From positions 19,794 through 83,793 of the forward strand of contig NZ_JPYO01000035.1 in NCBI RefSeq assembly GCF_000757485.1: a stretch of 64,000 nt of DNA. The letters are read 5' to 3'. Under the pieces are notes generated by a model. It searched no databases, was not told where the DNA came from, and saw only the letters and a program-made list of their open reading frames with translations. Positions 52,482-61,384 of this stretch are shown here, piece after piece (the stretch's first letter is position 1; each line of letters begins with the position of its first letter). This DNA comes from Achromobacter sp. RTa. Its GTDB lineage: Bacteria; Pseudomonadota; Gammaproteobacteria; Burkholderiales; Burkholderiaceae_B. Both the position numbers and the translations under genes were made by a program.

Positions 52482-53288
52482 TCAGGCGTTGGCGTCCAGG
52501 GTGGCGCGCGCGATCGCGGCCAGCCCGTCCAGGACGGGGTGATTCAGGTATACCGGCACGGGCGCGGCGCCGAACGCGCCGCCGGCATCCGCGAGCAGGC
52601 GTTCGATTTCCTGGTGCACTTCGGGCCAGCCGCCGCCGGCCGCATAGATTTGCGGCGTCTGGCCGTAGCGCTGGCGCCCCGCCAGCCATTGGCGGACCAC
52701 GGCGCCGGCCTGCGCCGCGGCGATGCCTGACGCAATGGCTTCGTGCGTGTCGGTGGGGTAGGCCACGACCTGGCCGTTGGCTACCGGCAGGTTGGCCGTG
52801 CCGTGCGCCAGGGCGCTGCGCATCATGGCCGGGCCGGGCAGGATCAGGCCGCCGGCAAAGACATTGTCGGGGCCCACGGTGTCGATCGTGGTGGCGGTGC
52901 CGAAGCTGGCCAGCACGAAGGGCGGGTGCGCGGCGGGCAGGTGGGACAGCACGCCCAGCAGGGAGGCCCAGCGGTCGGCGCCCAGCTGCGTGGGCACGCG
53001 GTAGCTGTTGACCAGGCCCAGGGTGGAGGCCTGCGACGGCGACCACGTTACGGCGCAGCCGTATTTTTTCAGGATGGCGGCGATGGCCGCGCCGCGGGCC
53101 TCGCCGGCGACGTTCACGCCCAGCGCGCGCGCCGGCCGCGGCGACAGCGTGGCCAGCCAGCGGTCCAGGGCGTCCAGGTCCACGCCCTCGAAGGCGATCG
53201 CCGCCGGTTCACGCGGCGCGTCGGGGTTGGCGGCGTCCAGCCAGCCCACCTTGAGACGGCTGTTGCCGGAGTCGATGAGAATAATCAT
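52482..53288 (-). CDS. coaX: Type III pantothenate kinase
   Basis: 268 residues. ASKHA fold: [15 protein letters not shown] with the catalytic Asp, then [33 protein letters not shown] and [13 protein letters not shown], all CoaX motifs. Phosphorylates pantothenate in CoA synthesis and, unlike type I/II enzymes, needs a monovalent cation. It overlaps the 3' end of birA by four bases (ATGA). In Bordetella this gene is also known as the Baf factor. Confidence 0.94.
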   Translation of the reverse strand: MIILIDSGNSRLKVGWLDAANPDAPREPAAIAFEGVDLDALDRWLATLSPRPARALGVNVAGEARGAAIAAILKKYGCAVTWSPSQASTLGLVNSYRVPTQLGADRWASLLGVLSHLPAAHPPFVLASFGTATTIDTVGPDNVFAGGLILPGPAMMRSALAHGTANLPVANGQVVAYPTDTHEAIASGIAAAQAGAVVRQWLAGRQRYGQTPQIYAAGGGWPEVHQEIERLLADAGGAFGAAPVPVYLNHPVLDGLAAIARATLDANA

Positions 53289-54133
53289 GCTTGGCGTCGA
53301 ATCGAGATTTCACCGACCAGGATCGGCTTGGCGCCCTCGGGCGTTTGCACCAGCAGGCGGCCATGATCGTCCACGCCGCAAGCGGTGCCGCTTAGAAGAA
53401 TAGCGCCCTTGTCCAGGACGTTGACCTTGCGGCCGGCCAGGGCGTCCACCTGGTCGAAACGCCGCTTGAAGGCGCCGAAGCCTTCGCGCTCCAGGGTCTG
53501 TATCGCTTCGTGCCACGCCGTGGCGGCGGCGCAGGCCAGATCGGCGGCGGTGGCGGCGCGGGCGGAATGCGCTTGCACCTGGCTCCAATCGGCGACTTGG
53601 CGGTCCAGCGCGAGCGAAAGCCGGTCCGCGTCGGTCAGGTTGACTCCCATGCCTATGACGACGGTGTAGCCGGCCTCGGCGCCTCCGGGATTGCGGGTGG
53701 TTTCCACCAGCACGCCAGCGAGCTTGGCGTCATGCCATTGCACGTCGTTGGGCCATTTCATGCACAGGCCGGCCGCGTCCGGGCCGGCGACGGCGCGCAA
53801 GGCCTCGCACGCGGCCACGCCGGCCAGCGGCGACAGTGCGGGCAGTTGGGCGGCGGGCAGGCGCACGTCGAAGGCACAGGAGAACATCAGGGTGGAACCC
53901 GAGCGGTTCTGCCAGGGACGGCCGGCGCGTCCGCGCCCCGTTTCCTGGAGATGCGTGCCCAGCAGCCAGGGCTTGCCGATGGCGCCCGCGCGCGCGCGCG
54001 CCAGCAGATCGGCGTTGGTCGACCCGGTGCTGCCGGTCCAGGCGATGTCTTGGAAGGCGGGCAGGCGCGCGGCCAGTTCACGGGCCAGGGCTTCCGGCGC
54101 GGGCAGGTCGATTGGGCGGACTTGATCGGGCAT
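53285..54133 (-). CDS. birA: Biotin-[acetyl-CoA-carboxylase] ligase
   Basis: 282 residues, no N-terminal helix-turn-helix, so a monofunctional (class I) enzyme. Motifs: [12 protein letters not shown], the biotin-adenylate loop [22 protein letters not shown] and [11 protein letters not shown], then [10 protein letters not shown]. The C-terminal SH3-like cap domain follows (residues 230-282). The start at 54133 fits the family; the frame stays open far upstream across the opposite-strand permease gene, which is fortuitous. Coupled to coaX. Confidence 0.94.
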   Translation of the reverse strand: MPDQVRPIDLPAPEALARELAARLPAFQDIAWTGSTGSTNADLLARARAGAIGKPWLLGTHLQETGRGRAGRPWQNRSGSTLMFSCAFDVRLPAAQLPALSPLAGVAACEALRAVAGPDAAGLCMKWPNDVQWHDAKLAGVLVETTRNPGGAEAGYTVVIGMGVNLTDADRLSLALDRQVADWSQVQAHSARAATAADLACAAATAWHEAIQTLEREGFGAFKRRFDQVDALAGRKVNVLDKGAILLSGTACGVDDHGRLLVQTPEGAKPILVGEISIRRQA

Positions 54134-54229
54134 GGCGGCGATTGTAGGGCACGCAGCCGCGCCCGCGGCCCGCGTGCGTATATCAGCGTATATCATTGAC
54201 GATACATTTTGCATTGGTACTCTCTCTGC

Positions 54230-55360
54230 ATGCCGCATTCCGCTTCGTCCGCACCTGCCGCCGCGCCTTTTCGCCATGAAGGGGGCGTTTGCCACGTGGC
54301 CGGCGACTGGAGCGTGCTGGCGCTGGCCGAACCCGGCGAGGTGGAACGCCGCCGCCAGGCCCTGTCCCGGGCTGCCAATGACGGCGCGCGCTGGGACCTG
54401 CACGCAATCGGCCGGCTGGATACGATCGGCGCCTTGCTGATCTGGCAGGCCTGGGGCGAAAGGCTGCCCGAGCGCGTGCGCTGGTCGCCGGGGCAGCAGG
54501 ACGTCTTCAATGCGCTGGCGATGAACAAGGGCGGAACGCCGGCCGCGGCGCCCAGGGCCGATCCCTGGGCCTGGCCGCGCGCGGTCGGCGGCGCGGTTTT
54601 CCGGGCGGTCGACAACGGCCGCGCGCTGCTTATCATGCTGGGCCAGCTGGTCCTGGACCTGGCCGGCATGTTGTGGCGGCCGCGTCTGGGGCCGTGGCGT
54701 GAAATCTCGGCGCAGGTATACCGCACCGGCGCGCAGGCGCTGGGCATCACCGCGCTGGTCGGTTTCCTGATTGGCGTGGTCCTGTCCTATCTGTCGGCGC
54801 AACAGCTGCAGATGATCGGCGCGGACCGCTTCATCGTGCGCCTGCTGGGCGTGTCGATCGTGCGCGAGCTGGGGCCCGTGTTGGCCGCCATTCTGGTCGC
54901 GGGCCGTTCGGGCTCGGCCATCACCGCGCAGATCGGCGTGATGCGCGTGACGCAGGAACTCGACGCGATGCTGGTGATGGGCATATCCCACGGCCAGCGC
55001 CTGATCCTGCCGCGCGTGGTCGCGCTGGCCGTGACCATGCCGCTGCTGGTCCTGTGGACCGACGCCATGGCGATCCTGGGCGGCATGCTGGCCGCGCAGG
55101 TGCAGCTGGGCGTGTCGGCGCAATGGTTCCTGCAGTCGCTGCCGGACGCGATCTCGCTGACCAACTACTGGATCGGCATCCTGAAGGGGGTGACGTTCGG
55201 CATCCTGATCGCGCTGATCGCCTGCCATTTCGGCCTGCGCATCCAGCCCAATACGGAGAGCCTGGGGCGCGGCACCACCACCTCCGTCGTTACGTCCATC
55301 ACCGGCGTGATCCTGCTGGATGCGCTGTATGCGGTGATCTTCAGCTCGGTGGGCATCTGA
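54230..55360 (+). CDS. Mce/Mla-type ABC transporter permease with N-terminal STAS-like domain
   Basis: 376 residues from the ATG at 54230 (a TTG at 54209 is an alternative). Residues 1-100 resemble a STAS domain (WSVLALAEPGEV, then LHAIGRLDTIGALLIWQAWG). Residues 130-376 are MlaE-like: YRTGAQALGITALVGFLIGVVLS, SIVRELGPVLAAILVAGRSGSAITAQIG and LLVLWTDAMAILGGM. The STAS domain is encoded separately (MlaB) in E. coli but fused in this type. First gene of a permease-ATPase-MCE-lipoprotein operon, likely moving lipids between the membranes. Confidence 0.92.
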   Translation: MPHSASSAPAAAPFRHEGGVCHVAGDWSVLALAEPGEVERRRQALSRAANDGARWDLHAIGRLDTIGALLIWQAWGERLPERVRWSPGQQDVFNALAMNKGGTPAAAPRADPWAWPRAVGGAVFRAVDNGRALLIMLGQLVLDLAGMLWRPRLGPWREISAQVYRTGAQALGITALVGFLIGVVLSYLSAQQLQMIGADRFIVRLLGVSIVRELGPVLAAILVAGRSGSAITAQIGVMRVTQELDAMLVMGISHGQRLILPRVVALAVTMPLLVLWTDAMAILGGMLAAQVQLGVSAQWFLQSLPDAISLTNYWIGILKGVTFGILIALIACHFGLRIQPNTESLGRGTTTSVVTSITGVILLDALYAVIFSSVGI

Positions 55361-56199
55361 TGAACAGCGCAACCCAGCACCGGCTGTTCGAGGAAGACGG
55401 CGTCACCGTCGAACCCGTCATCACGGTGCGCGGCCTGCGCACCGCGTTCGGCGACCACGTCGTGCACGACAACCTCGACCTCACGGTTTTTCCGGGAGAA
55501 ATCCTGGTGCTGGTGGGCGGGTCCGGCACGGGCAAGACGGTGCTGCTGCGCCAGATCATCGGGCTGGACCAGCCGGCGGCGGGCACGGTGAAGGTGCTGG
55601 GCCACTCGCTGTTCGATCTGAGCCCGGCCGAGCGCCGGCGCCTGTCGTACCGCTGGGGCATGCTGTTCCAGGCGGGGGCGCTGTTTTCCGCGCTGTCCGT
55701 GTTCGACAATGTGGCGTTGCCCTTGCGGGAATTGCGCACGGTGCCGGAAGACCTGGTGCGCGACGTCGTGATGTGCCGGCTGGCCATGGTGGGCCTGTCC
55801 GAGCGCGACGCCGACAAGCGGCCGTCGGACCTGTCCGGCGGCATGGTCAAGCGCGTGGCGCTTGCGCGCGCGCTGTCCCTGGATCCGGAACTGCTGTTCC
55901 TGGACGAACCCACGGCCGGCCTGGATCCCCTGCGGTCCGATGAATTCGTGGACCTGGTGCGCAGCCTGCACCGGCAGTTGGGGTTTACCGTGGTCATGGT
56001 GACGCACGATCTGGATACGCTCCTGGCCCTGGCCACGCGTGTCGCCGTGCTCGCCGACAAGCGGGTGATCGTGTGCGACACGGTGCCGGAAGTATTGAAG
56101 GTCGATCACCCGTTCATTCAAACCTTCTTCCTGGGCGAGCGCGGCCTGCGCGCCCTGGGGGATCTGGCGCCGAAGGGATTGCATCATGGAAAACCGTAG
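55360..56199 (+). CDS. Mla-type ABC transporter ATP-binding protein
   Basis: 279 residues. Walker A GGSGTGKTVLL, Q-loop MLFQAGALFSALSVFDNV typical of MlaF/TtgA-like proteins, signature LSGGMVKRVALARAL and Walker B LLFLDEPTAGLDP. Its ATG overlaps the permease stop (TGATG), and the MCE gene overlaps its end by 14 bases. It powers the transporter formed with the flanking proteins. Pairing is with a STAS-fused permease, so it probably differs from the canonical MlaFEDCB system, which is not in the window. Confidence 0.93.
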   Translation: MNSATQHRLFEEDGVTVEPVITVRGLRTAFGDHVVHDNLDLTVFPGEILVLVGGSGTGKTVLLRQIIGLDQPAAGTVKVLGHSLFDLSPAERRRLSYRWGMLFQAGALFSALSVFDNVALPLRELRTVPEDLVRDVVMCRLAMVGLSERDADKRPSDLSGGMVKRVALARALSLDPELLFLDEPTAGLDPLRSDEFVDLVRSLHRQLGFTVVMVTHDLDTLLALATRVAVLADKRVIVCDTVPEVLKVDHPFIQTFFLGERGLRALGDLAPKGLHHGKP

Positions 56200-57133
56200 T
56201 CATGCGCTCATGGCCGGTATCTTCACGCTGGTCTTGCTGGCCGCCGCTGCCCTGGCGGCCGTCTGGATCGGCCGGGACCGGACCCAGCTGCAACCGTACG
56301 AAATCATCTCCGCCACCGCCGTCAGCGGCCTGAACCCGCAGTCCACCGTGCGCTATCAAGGCGTGCCCGTCGGCAAGGTGCAGTCGCTGGCGCTGAACCC
56401 GAACAAGCCGGGGCAGGTGCGCATCCGCATCGGCGTGGCTCCCAACACTCCGATCACCGAGTCGACCTGGGCGGAACTGGGCGTGCAGGGCGTGACCGGC
56501 ATGTCCAACGTGGAACTGCGCGATGACGGCACCTCGATGACGCGCCTGGTGTCGTCGGCGGCGCATCCCGCCGCCATTCCGCTGCGCCCGGGCTTTCTCG
56601 ACCGCATCGAGCAGCGCGGCGGCAAGCTCATCTCGAACGTGGAAGAGGTTACCGAGCAGTTGCGCCGAGTCCTGAGCGAGCAGAATGTGCAGGCGCTGAC
56701 GGCCAGCCTGCAGAATGCCACCGATCTCACGCAATCCCTGAAAGAGGCCAGCCGGGGGCTGGGCCCGGCCATGGCCAAGCTGGGGCCGCTGATGGACTCG
56801 CTGGGCAATACGTCGCGCCAGGCGGACCGCGCCGCGCGCGAAGTGGGCGACCTGGCGCTGCAGACCCGGCAGTCGCTGGCGCGGCTGACGGCGCCGGGCG
56901 GCGCCCTGTCCGCCGCAACCAGCAGCCTCAACGATATCGCCCTGGCCGCTTCGCGGCTGGACGGCGAGACCCTGCCGGCGATCACCGGCATGGCCGCCAA
57001 CGTCAGCGAGGCCGCGCGGGGCGCGGCCGTCACCCTGCGCCGTGTGGACAACACGCCGCAGTCGTTCCTGTTCGGCCCGGCTCCCCGCGAACCCGGGCCC
57101 GGCGAGGCCGGCTTTGCCGGATTCGGGAGATAG
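56186..57133 (+). CDS. MCE-family (MlaD/PqiB-like) substrate-binding protein
   Basis: 315 residues. One N-terminal span (ALMAGIFTLVLLAAAALAAV), then a single MCE domain (residues 35-110: SGLNPQSTVRYQGVPVGKVQ and ITESTWAELGVQGVTGMSNV), then a long helical tail with repeated heptads (residues 140-280) ending in FLFGPAPREPGPGEAGF. The tail likely forms the multimer's needle or ring extension in the periplasm. Overlaps the ATPase gene. Confidence 0.92.
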   Translation: MENRSHALMAGIFTLVLLAAAALAAVWIGRDRTQLQPYEIISATAVSGLNPQSTVRYQGVPVGKVQSLALNPNKPGQVRIRIGVAPNTPITESTWAELGVQGVTGMSNVELRDDGTSMTRLVSSAAHPAAIPLRPGFLDRIEQRGGKLISNVEEVTEQLRRVLSEQNVQALTASLQNATDLTQSLKEASRGLGPAMAKLGPLMDSLGNTSRQADRAAREVGDLALQTRQSLARLTAPGGALSAATSSLNDIALAASRLDGETLPAITGMAANVSEAARGAAVTLRRVDNTPQSFLFGPAPREPGPGEAGFAGFGR

Positions 57134-57138
57134 TCCAA

Positions 57139-57741
57139 ATGACGAAGATGCGCAGCGCCGCTCTCATCCTGACCCTGGCCCTGGCGGGCTGCGGCATCGG
57201 CCGCGTGCCCGCGCCGCCCACGGTGTTCGACCTGGGGCTGGACGCCAGCCCCGTGCCGGCGCTGCCGGCCCGCGACCCCATCGCCCTGGTATTCCAGGCC
57301 GTGCCCAGCCTTTCCGATACCAGCGTGATCTGGCGGGTGGGCGACAGCGCCGCGCCCAAGGCGTATGCCACGTACCGCTGGGCCTCGTCGCCGACGGATC
57401 TGGTGCGGCAGCGTTTCGCCGACCGCCTGTCGCGCCAGGGGCCGGTGCTGAACGAGCGCGTCAGCCTCCAGACGCCGCAATTGCAGGTGTTCCTGTCGCA
57501 GTTCGAGCAGGTGTTCGCCGCCGACGGCCAATCCAGCGAAGGGCGCATCCTGGTGCAGGCGGTGCTGGTGGAAGGCCGCAGCGTGCTGGGCCAGAAGCGC
57601 ATCGCGGTGCAGGCGGCCGCTCCCACGCAGGATGCCGCGGGAGGCGTAGCCGCCTTGCGCCAGGCCAGTGACGAGGCCGCGGACCAGCTGGCGCAGTGGC
57701 TGGCCGCCACCCTGAAACCCTCGCCCAGGGCGGGGGGTTAA
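57139..57741 (+). CDS. ABC-type transport auxiliary lipoprotein (PqiC-like)
   Basis: 200 residues. Lipoprotein signal LILTLALAGCG with Cys18 as the lipidated residue, followed by the ABC_trans_aux fold: VFDLGLDAS, then YRWASSPTDLVRQRFADRLS and the LQVFLSQFEQVFA strand. Five bases downstream of the MCE gene. Expected on the outer-membrane side of the lipid transporter. Ends the operon. Confidence 0.88.
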   Translation: MTKMRSAALILTLALAGCGIGRVPAPPTVFDLGLDASPVPALPARDPIALVFQAVPSLSDTSVIWRVGDSAAPKAYATYRWASSPTDLVRQRFADRLSRQGPVLNERVSLQTPQLQVFLSQFEQVFAADGQSSEGRILVQAVLVEGRSVLGQKRIAVQAAAPTQDAAGGVAALRQASDEAADQLAQWLAATLKPSPRAGG

Positions 57742-57774
57742 CATCGTTTCTTTTTCCGCTTCCTGAGTCCCGCC

Positions 57775-58428
57775 ATGTCCGCACGCACTGAAACCCATGC
57801 ATTCCACGGCGCCGCCGGCCGCATCGATTGCGCCGTCGATTGGCCCGCCGGCACGCCGCGAGGCTGGGCGCTGGTGTTGCATCCGCATCCGTTGCAGGGC
57901 GGCGCGCGCGAGAACAAGGTGGTCACGACCCTGTCGCGCGCCTGCGTGCAGCATGGCCTGGTGGCGGTGCGCCCGAACTTCCGCGGCGTCGGCCTGTCCG
58001 AGGGCGTGTTCGACAAGTCGGTGGGCGAGACCCAGGACATGCTCGCCGTCGTGGCGCAGATGCGTGAATTGCACCCTGAGCTGGCGCAGGCGCCGTGGGT
58101 GCTGGCGGGCTTCTCCTTCGGCACCGCGGTCGCCGCGCAGACGTATGCGGCGCTGGCCGGGCAGGGCGATTCGGTGCTGCCGTCCGCCCTGATGCTGATG
58201 GGCCCCGCCGTGAACCGCTTCCAGTCGCACGAGGTGCAAGTGCCGGGCGACACGCTGATGGTGCATGGCGAGGAGGACGAGGTCGTGCCGCTGTCCGAGG
58301 CGATGGACTGGGCCCGTCCGCGTTCCATCCCGGTGGTCGTGGTGCCCGGCGCGTCGCATTTTTTCCACGGCAAGCTGCTGGTGCTGCGCCAGCTGGTGCA
58401 GGCGCAGCTGAAGGTCGCGCTGGATTGA
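57775..58428 (+). CDS. Alpha/beta hydrolase
   Basis: 217 residues, small dienelactone-hydrolase-like alpha/beta hydrolase. ALVLHPHPLQGGARENKVV is the oxyanion-hole region of this family, the nucleophile elbow is AGFSFGTAVA with the Ser, and the acid and base lie in GEEDEVVPL and PGASHFFHGK. Substrate unknown. It follows the lipoprotein gene by 33 bases and could be read through from that operon. Extragenic palindromes begin 8 bases past its stop. Confidence 0.87.
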   Translation: MSARTETHAFHGAAGRIDCAVDWPAGTPRGWALVLHPHPLQGGARENKVVTTLSRACVQHGLVAVRPNFRGVGLSEGVFDKSVGETQDMLAVVAQMRELHPELAQAPWVLAGFSFGTAVAAQTYAALAGQGDSVLPSALMLMGPAVNRFQSHEVQVPGDTLMVHGEEDEVVPLSEAMDWARPRSIPVVVVPGASHFFHGKLLVLRQLVQAQLKVALD

Positions 58429-58435
58429 GGAGAGG

Positions 58436-58574
58436 GTGTCTGACACCCGGGATCGTTGGCGCAAGCCATAGGGCGTTTCGTACGGGTGTCAGACACTTCT
58501 TCGTACGCGCACCGTGTCTGACACCCCTACGAGACACCCGTACAGATGCAACGGCCTGCCCGGGTGTCTGACAC
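58436..58574. repeat. Extragenic palindrome cluster (GTGTCTGACAC family), four copies
   Basis: Copies at 58436-58446, 58486-58496 (inverted), 58514-58524 and 58564-58574, again about 50 bases apart in pairs. The unit 58434-58496 aligns with 16206-16269, including GGCGCAAGCC near its middle. They fill most of the gap between the hydrolase and the DD-carboxypeptidase. Confidence 0.82.
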
Positions 58575-58669
58575 CCACCTTCCTCCAACGTTGCATCACG
58601 TTGCATGTTTTCGCGGCGGCGGGAACCCTGTCCGGGCAGAAGGGGTCCTATCGACTGCCTATAATTGTC

Positions 58670-58675
58670 AGCCAC
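58670..58675 (+). promoter_or_regulatory. Probable -10 element of the DD-carboxypeptidase gene
   Basis: A perfect TATAAT 43 bases before the start codon at 58719, after the repeat cluster. No convincing -35 hexamer at standard spacing. Confidence 0.4.
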
Positions 58676-58718
58676 TTGACCCGCGCCGGCGGGCGTCATT
58701 CCTGGACCCACGTTGCCG

Positions 58719-59978
58719 ATGAAGAATTTGCCTTACTCCGCTCACCCCCCCGTAGTCTTTACCCGCCGCCTGGTTTCGGGCGCGGTGCTGTCGGCGATGC
58801 TCGCCGCTTCGATGCCGGTCTGGGCGCAGCAACAGCCGGCTCCCGCCGCCGCCCCGGCCGCTGCGGCGCCCGCGCCTTCGGCTGCAGGCGCGGTGCCGGT
58901 GGGCGATGTGTCGGCCGTGCCGGCGCCCACGATCGCGGCCAAGGCCTGGATCGTGATGGATGTGAACAGCGGCCAGACCCTGGCGGCCTCCAATCCGGAC
59001 ATGAAGGTGGAGCCTGCCTCGCTGACCAAGATCATGACGGCATACGTCGTGTTCAACGCGCTGGACGAAAAGCGCCTCACGCTGGAGCAGACCGTTCCCG
59101 TGTCCGAGCATGCCTGGCGCACAGGCGGTTCGCGCATGTTCATCGAACCGCGCAAGCCGGTCACGGTGGACGAGCTGAACCAGGGCATGATCGTGCAGTC
59201 CGGCAACGACGCGTCGGTGGCCCTGGCCGAGGCGGTCGGCGGCAGCGAAGGCGCGTTCGCCTCGCTCATGAACCAGGAGGCCGAACGCCTGGGCATGCGC
59301 AACACGCACTTCATGAACGCCACGGGCCTGCCGGATCCGCAGCACATGACGTCCACGCGCGACCTGGCCATCCTGTCGTCGCGCCTGATCACCGATCATC
59401 CGGATTTCTTCCACTACTACAAGCAGAAGAGCTTCACCTACAACAAGATCACGCAGCCCAACCGCAACCGGCTGCTGTGGGCCGATCCCTCGGTGGACGG
59501 CATGAAGACCGGCCATACCGATTCGGCCGGCTATTGCCTGGTGTCGACCGCCGTGCGCGGCGACCGCCGCATCCTCGTGGTCGTGGTGGGCACCGACAGC
59601 GAGGCCACGCGCGCCGAGGAAAGCCTGAAGCTGCTGAACTGGAGCTTCCAGAACTTCGACACCGTGAAGCTGTTCGACAAGAGCCAGCCCGGCATCGACG
59701 CGCGCGTCTGGGAAGGCACGGCCGAAAACGTCAAGCTGGGCCCGCCCAACCCCGTTTCGATCGCGGTGCCGCGCGGCAAGGCCGGCGAGCTTAAGCCCGT
59801 GGCCCAGCGCACGGATCCGCTGATCGCCCCCCTGGCCAAGGGCCAGCAGGTCGGCACGCTGCAGTTCACGCTGGACGGCAAGGTGCTGCGCACCGAGCCG
59901 CTGGTGGTGCAGGACGCGGTCGAGCGCGCGGGCTTCTTCGGCCGCATGGTCGACACCGTCAAGCGCTGGTTCGAATAA
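58719..59978 (+). CDS. dacC: D-alanyl-D-alanine carboxypeptidase (PBP5/6-type)
   Basis: 419 residues. A signal peptide ends near AQQQP (residue 36) and an Ala/Pro-rich stretch follows. The S11 peptidase motifs are intact: S101xxK104 (SLTKIM), S161GN163 and K263TG. The C-terminal PBP5_C beta-domain (LKPVAQRTDPLIAPLAKGQQ onward) ends with an amphipathic membrane anchor VDTVKRWFE. Removes the terminal D-Ala from peptidoglycan stem peptides. The start at 58719 places MKNLPYS before the signal; a TTG at 58713 is less likely. The neighbour downstream is a D-amino acid aminotransferase. Confidence 0.93.
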   Translation: MKNLPYSAHPPVVFTRRLVSGAVLSAMLAASMPVWAQQQPAPAAAPAAAAPAPSAAGAVPVGDVSAVPAPTIAAKAWIVMDVNSGQTLAASNPDMKVEPASLTKIMTAYVVFNALDEKRLTLEQTVPVSEHAWRTGGSRMFIEPRKPVTVDELNQGMIVQSGNDASVALAEAVGGSEGAFASLMNQEAERLGMRNTHFMNATGLPDPQHMTSTRDLAILSSRLITDHPDFFHYYKQKSFTYNKITQPNRNRLLWADPSVDGMKTGHTDSAGYCLVSTAVRGDRRILVVVVGTDSEATRAEESLKLLNWSFQNFDTVKLFDKSQPGIDARVWEGTAENVKLGPPNPVSIAVPRGKAGELKPVAQRTDPLIAPLAKGQQVGTLQFTLDGKVLRTEPLVVQDAVERAGFFGRMVDTVKRWFE

Positions 59979-60032
59979 AGGCGCAAGGCCTCGCGGGCCG
60001 CGCCAGGGGCGCGCCGCGGGTGTAAGCTAGCA

Positions 60033-60059
60033 ACGGGCGTTTCATCGCGAAACGCCCGT
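60033..60059 (+). terminator. Intrinsic terminator after the DD-carboxypeptidase gene
   Basis: ACGGGCGTTTC and GAAACGCCCGT form a perfect 11-bp stem with a 5-base loop, followed by ATTTCATT. The stem-adjacent A-T pairs would also allow function on the other strand. Confidence 0.78.
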
Positions 60060-60120
60060 ATTTCATTCGCGGGGCGGACTTTGCGGTGCGTCCCTATCCT
60101 TTCATTCTCAGGAGTGCCTC

Positions 60121-60987
60121 ATGATTCCGGGCGTGCCGGGCGAAAGCCAGGTGTATCTCAACGGTGAGTTCCTGCGTGTGGACGAGGCCAAGATCTCCGT
60201 CCTCGACCGCGGCTTTATTTTCGGGGATGGCATCTACGAAGTCGTTCCCGTATACCAAGGCAATGCGTTCCGCATGGCCGAACACCTCAACCGCCTGGAC
60301 CGCAGCCTGGCTGCCCTGCGGATCGCGCAGCCCTTCGACCGCGAAGGCTGGATCGACCTGATCCAGCAACTGCTGGCGCGCACCAAGCTGGAAACCTGCA
60401 TCGTCTATCTGCAGGTGACGCGCGGCGTGGCCAAGCGGGACCACCAGTTTCCCTCCGTTCCGGTCGCCCCGACCGTCTTCGGCATGGTGTCGGCCTGGTC
60501 ACCGCCGACGGCCGCGCAGCGTTCCCAGGGCCTGGCCGCCATCAGCATTCCCGACGAGCGCTGGCTGCACTGCGAGATCAAGTCGGTCTCGCTCTTGGGC
60601 AATGTGCTGGCCAAGCAGCAGGCGGTCGATGCGGAGGTGGACGAGGTCGTCCAGTTCCGCGACGGCTACCTGACCGAAGGCTCTTCCACCAATATCTGGG
60701 TGGTTTCCGGCGGAAAGCTGCTGGCTCCGCCCAAGAACAACCTGATCCTGGAAGGCATCCGCTACGGCCTGATGGGCGAACTGGCCGCGGAGGCGGGCAT
60801 CCCGTTCGAGTCGCGCCGCATCTCGCAGCAGGAGGTGGAGCAGGCGGACGAACTGATGCTGTCCTCGGCCACCAAGGAGGTGCTTGCCATCGTCTCGCTG
60901 GACGGCAAACCCGTGGGATCCGGCAAGCCCGGCCCTGTTTTTGAGCGGTTGCGCGCGGGTTATGATGCCCGCATCGCCGCGCTGTAG
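60121..60987 (+). CDS. dat: D-amino acid aminotransferase (class IV)
   Basis: 288 residues, fold-type IV PLP enzyme. VYLNGEFLRVDEAKISVLDRGF at the start, RGFIFGDGIYEVVPVYQG, the PLP lysine K154 in CEIKSVSLLGNVLAKQ, and YLTEGSSTNIWVV are Dat/IlvE-family motifs. The first-half residues fit D-alanine aminotransferase better than IlvE. Converts D-alanine and 2-oxoglutarate to pyruvate and D-glutamate, so it can supply D-Glu for peptidoglycan or recycle D-Ala released by the upstream DacC-like enzyme. Confidence 0.92.
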   Translation: MIPGVPGESQVYLNGEFLRVDEAKISVLDRGFIFGDGIYEVVPVYQGNAFRMAEHLNRLDRSLAALRIAQPFDREGWIDLIQQLLARTKLETCIVYLQVTRGVAKRDHQFPSVPVAPTVFGMVSAWSPPTAAQRSQGLAAISIPDERWLHCEIKSVSLLGNVLAKQQAVDAEVDEVVQFRDGYLTEGSSTNIWVVSGGKLLAPPKNNLILEGIRYGLMGELAAEAGIPFESRRISQQEVEQADELMLSSATKEVLAIVSLDGKPVGSGKPGPVFERLRAGYDARIAAL

Positions 60988-60996
60988 TCCTGGCGC

Positions 60997-61020
60997 GGGG
61001 CGGCCGCCAAGGGCCGCCCC
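60997..61020. terminator. GC-rich hairpin after dat
   Basis: GGGGCGGCC and GGCCGCCCC pair over 9 bases around a 6-base loop, 10 bases past the dat stop. No T-run follows, so termination is uncertain. Confidence 0.4.
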
Positions 61021-61082
61021 AAAGCAAGAGACTCCCCTCGGGGGGCAGGAAGCTCACGCAGTGGGCGCGCCGTGGGGGGCAA
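61021..61082. repeat. GC-rich extragenic element, possible member of a dispersed family
   Basis: The string with CCCCTCGGGG and a GCTCACGCAGTGGGC mini-hairpin, between dat and ybeD, resembles extragenic repeats I recall from Bordetella and Achromobacter genomes. Only one copy is in this window, so repetition is not shown by the sequence itself. Confidence 0.35.
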
Positions 61083-61099
61083 CACTTTTTAGGCACATC

Positions 61100-61372
61100 A
61101 TGCATATCCCGCCCGAAGATTCCCTTATCGAATATCCCAGCGACTTTCCCATCAAGGTCATGGGCAAGCAGCACCCCGAATTCGCGCAGACGCTGACCGA
61201 GGTCGTCCTGCAGTTCGATCCCGGATTCGACGCCGCCACGGTGGAAATGCGGCCCAGCAAGGGCGGCAACTACATGGGGCTGACCTTCACCGTGCGCGCC
61301 ACGTCGCGCGAACAGCTGGATGCGCTCTACCGGGCCCTGCATGGCCACCCGATGGTGTCCATCGTTCTCTAG
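61100..61372 (+). CDS. ybeD: DUF493 (YbeD) family protein
   Basis: 90 residues, the family's size. DSLIEYPSDFPIKVMGKQHPEF at the start, then KGGNYMGLTFTVRATSREQLDAL and LHGHPMVSIVL are conserved elements of the ACT-like YbeD fold. It sits between dat and lipB, the usual dat-ybeD-lipB order. It may regulate lipoate metabolism; unproven. Confidence 0.92.
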   Translation: MHIPPEDSLIEYPSDFPIKVMGKQHPEFAQTLTEVVLQFDPGFDAATVEMRPSKGGNYMGLTFTVRATSREQLDALYRALHGHPMVSIVL

Positions 61373-61384
61373 AGCGGGTCGGTC

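Noticed and set aside
54134-55372. Upstream extension of birA across the permease gene
   Set aside because: The extension is antisense to a clear MlaE-like permease, is Arg/His/Gln-rich, and adds nothing to the complete BirA.
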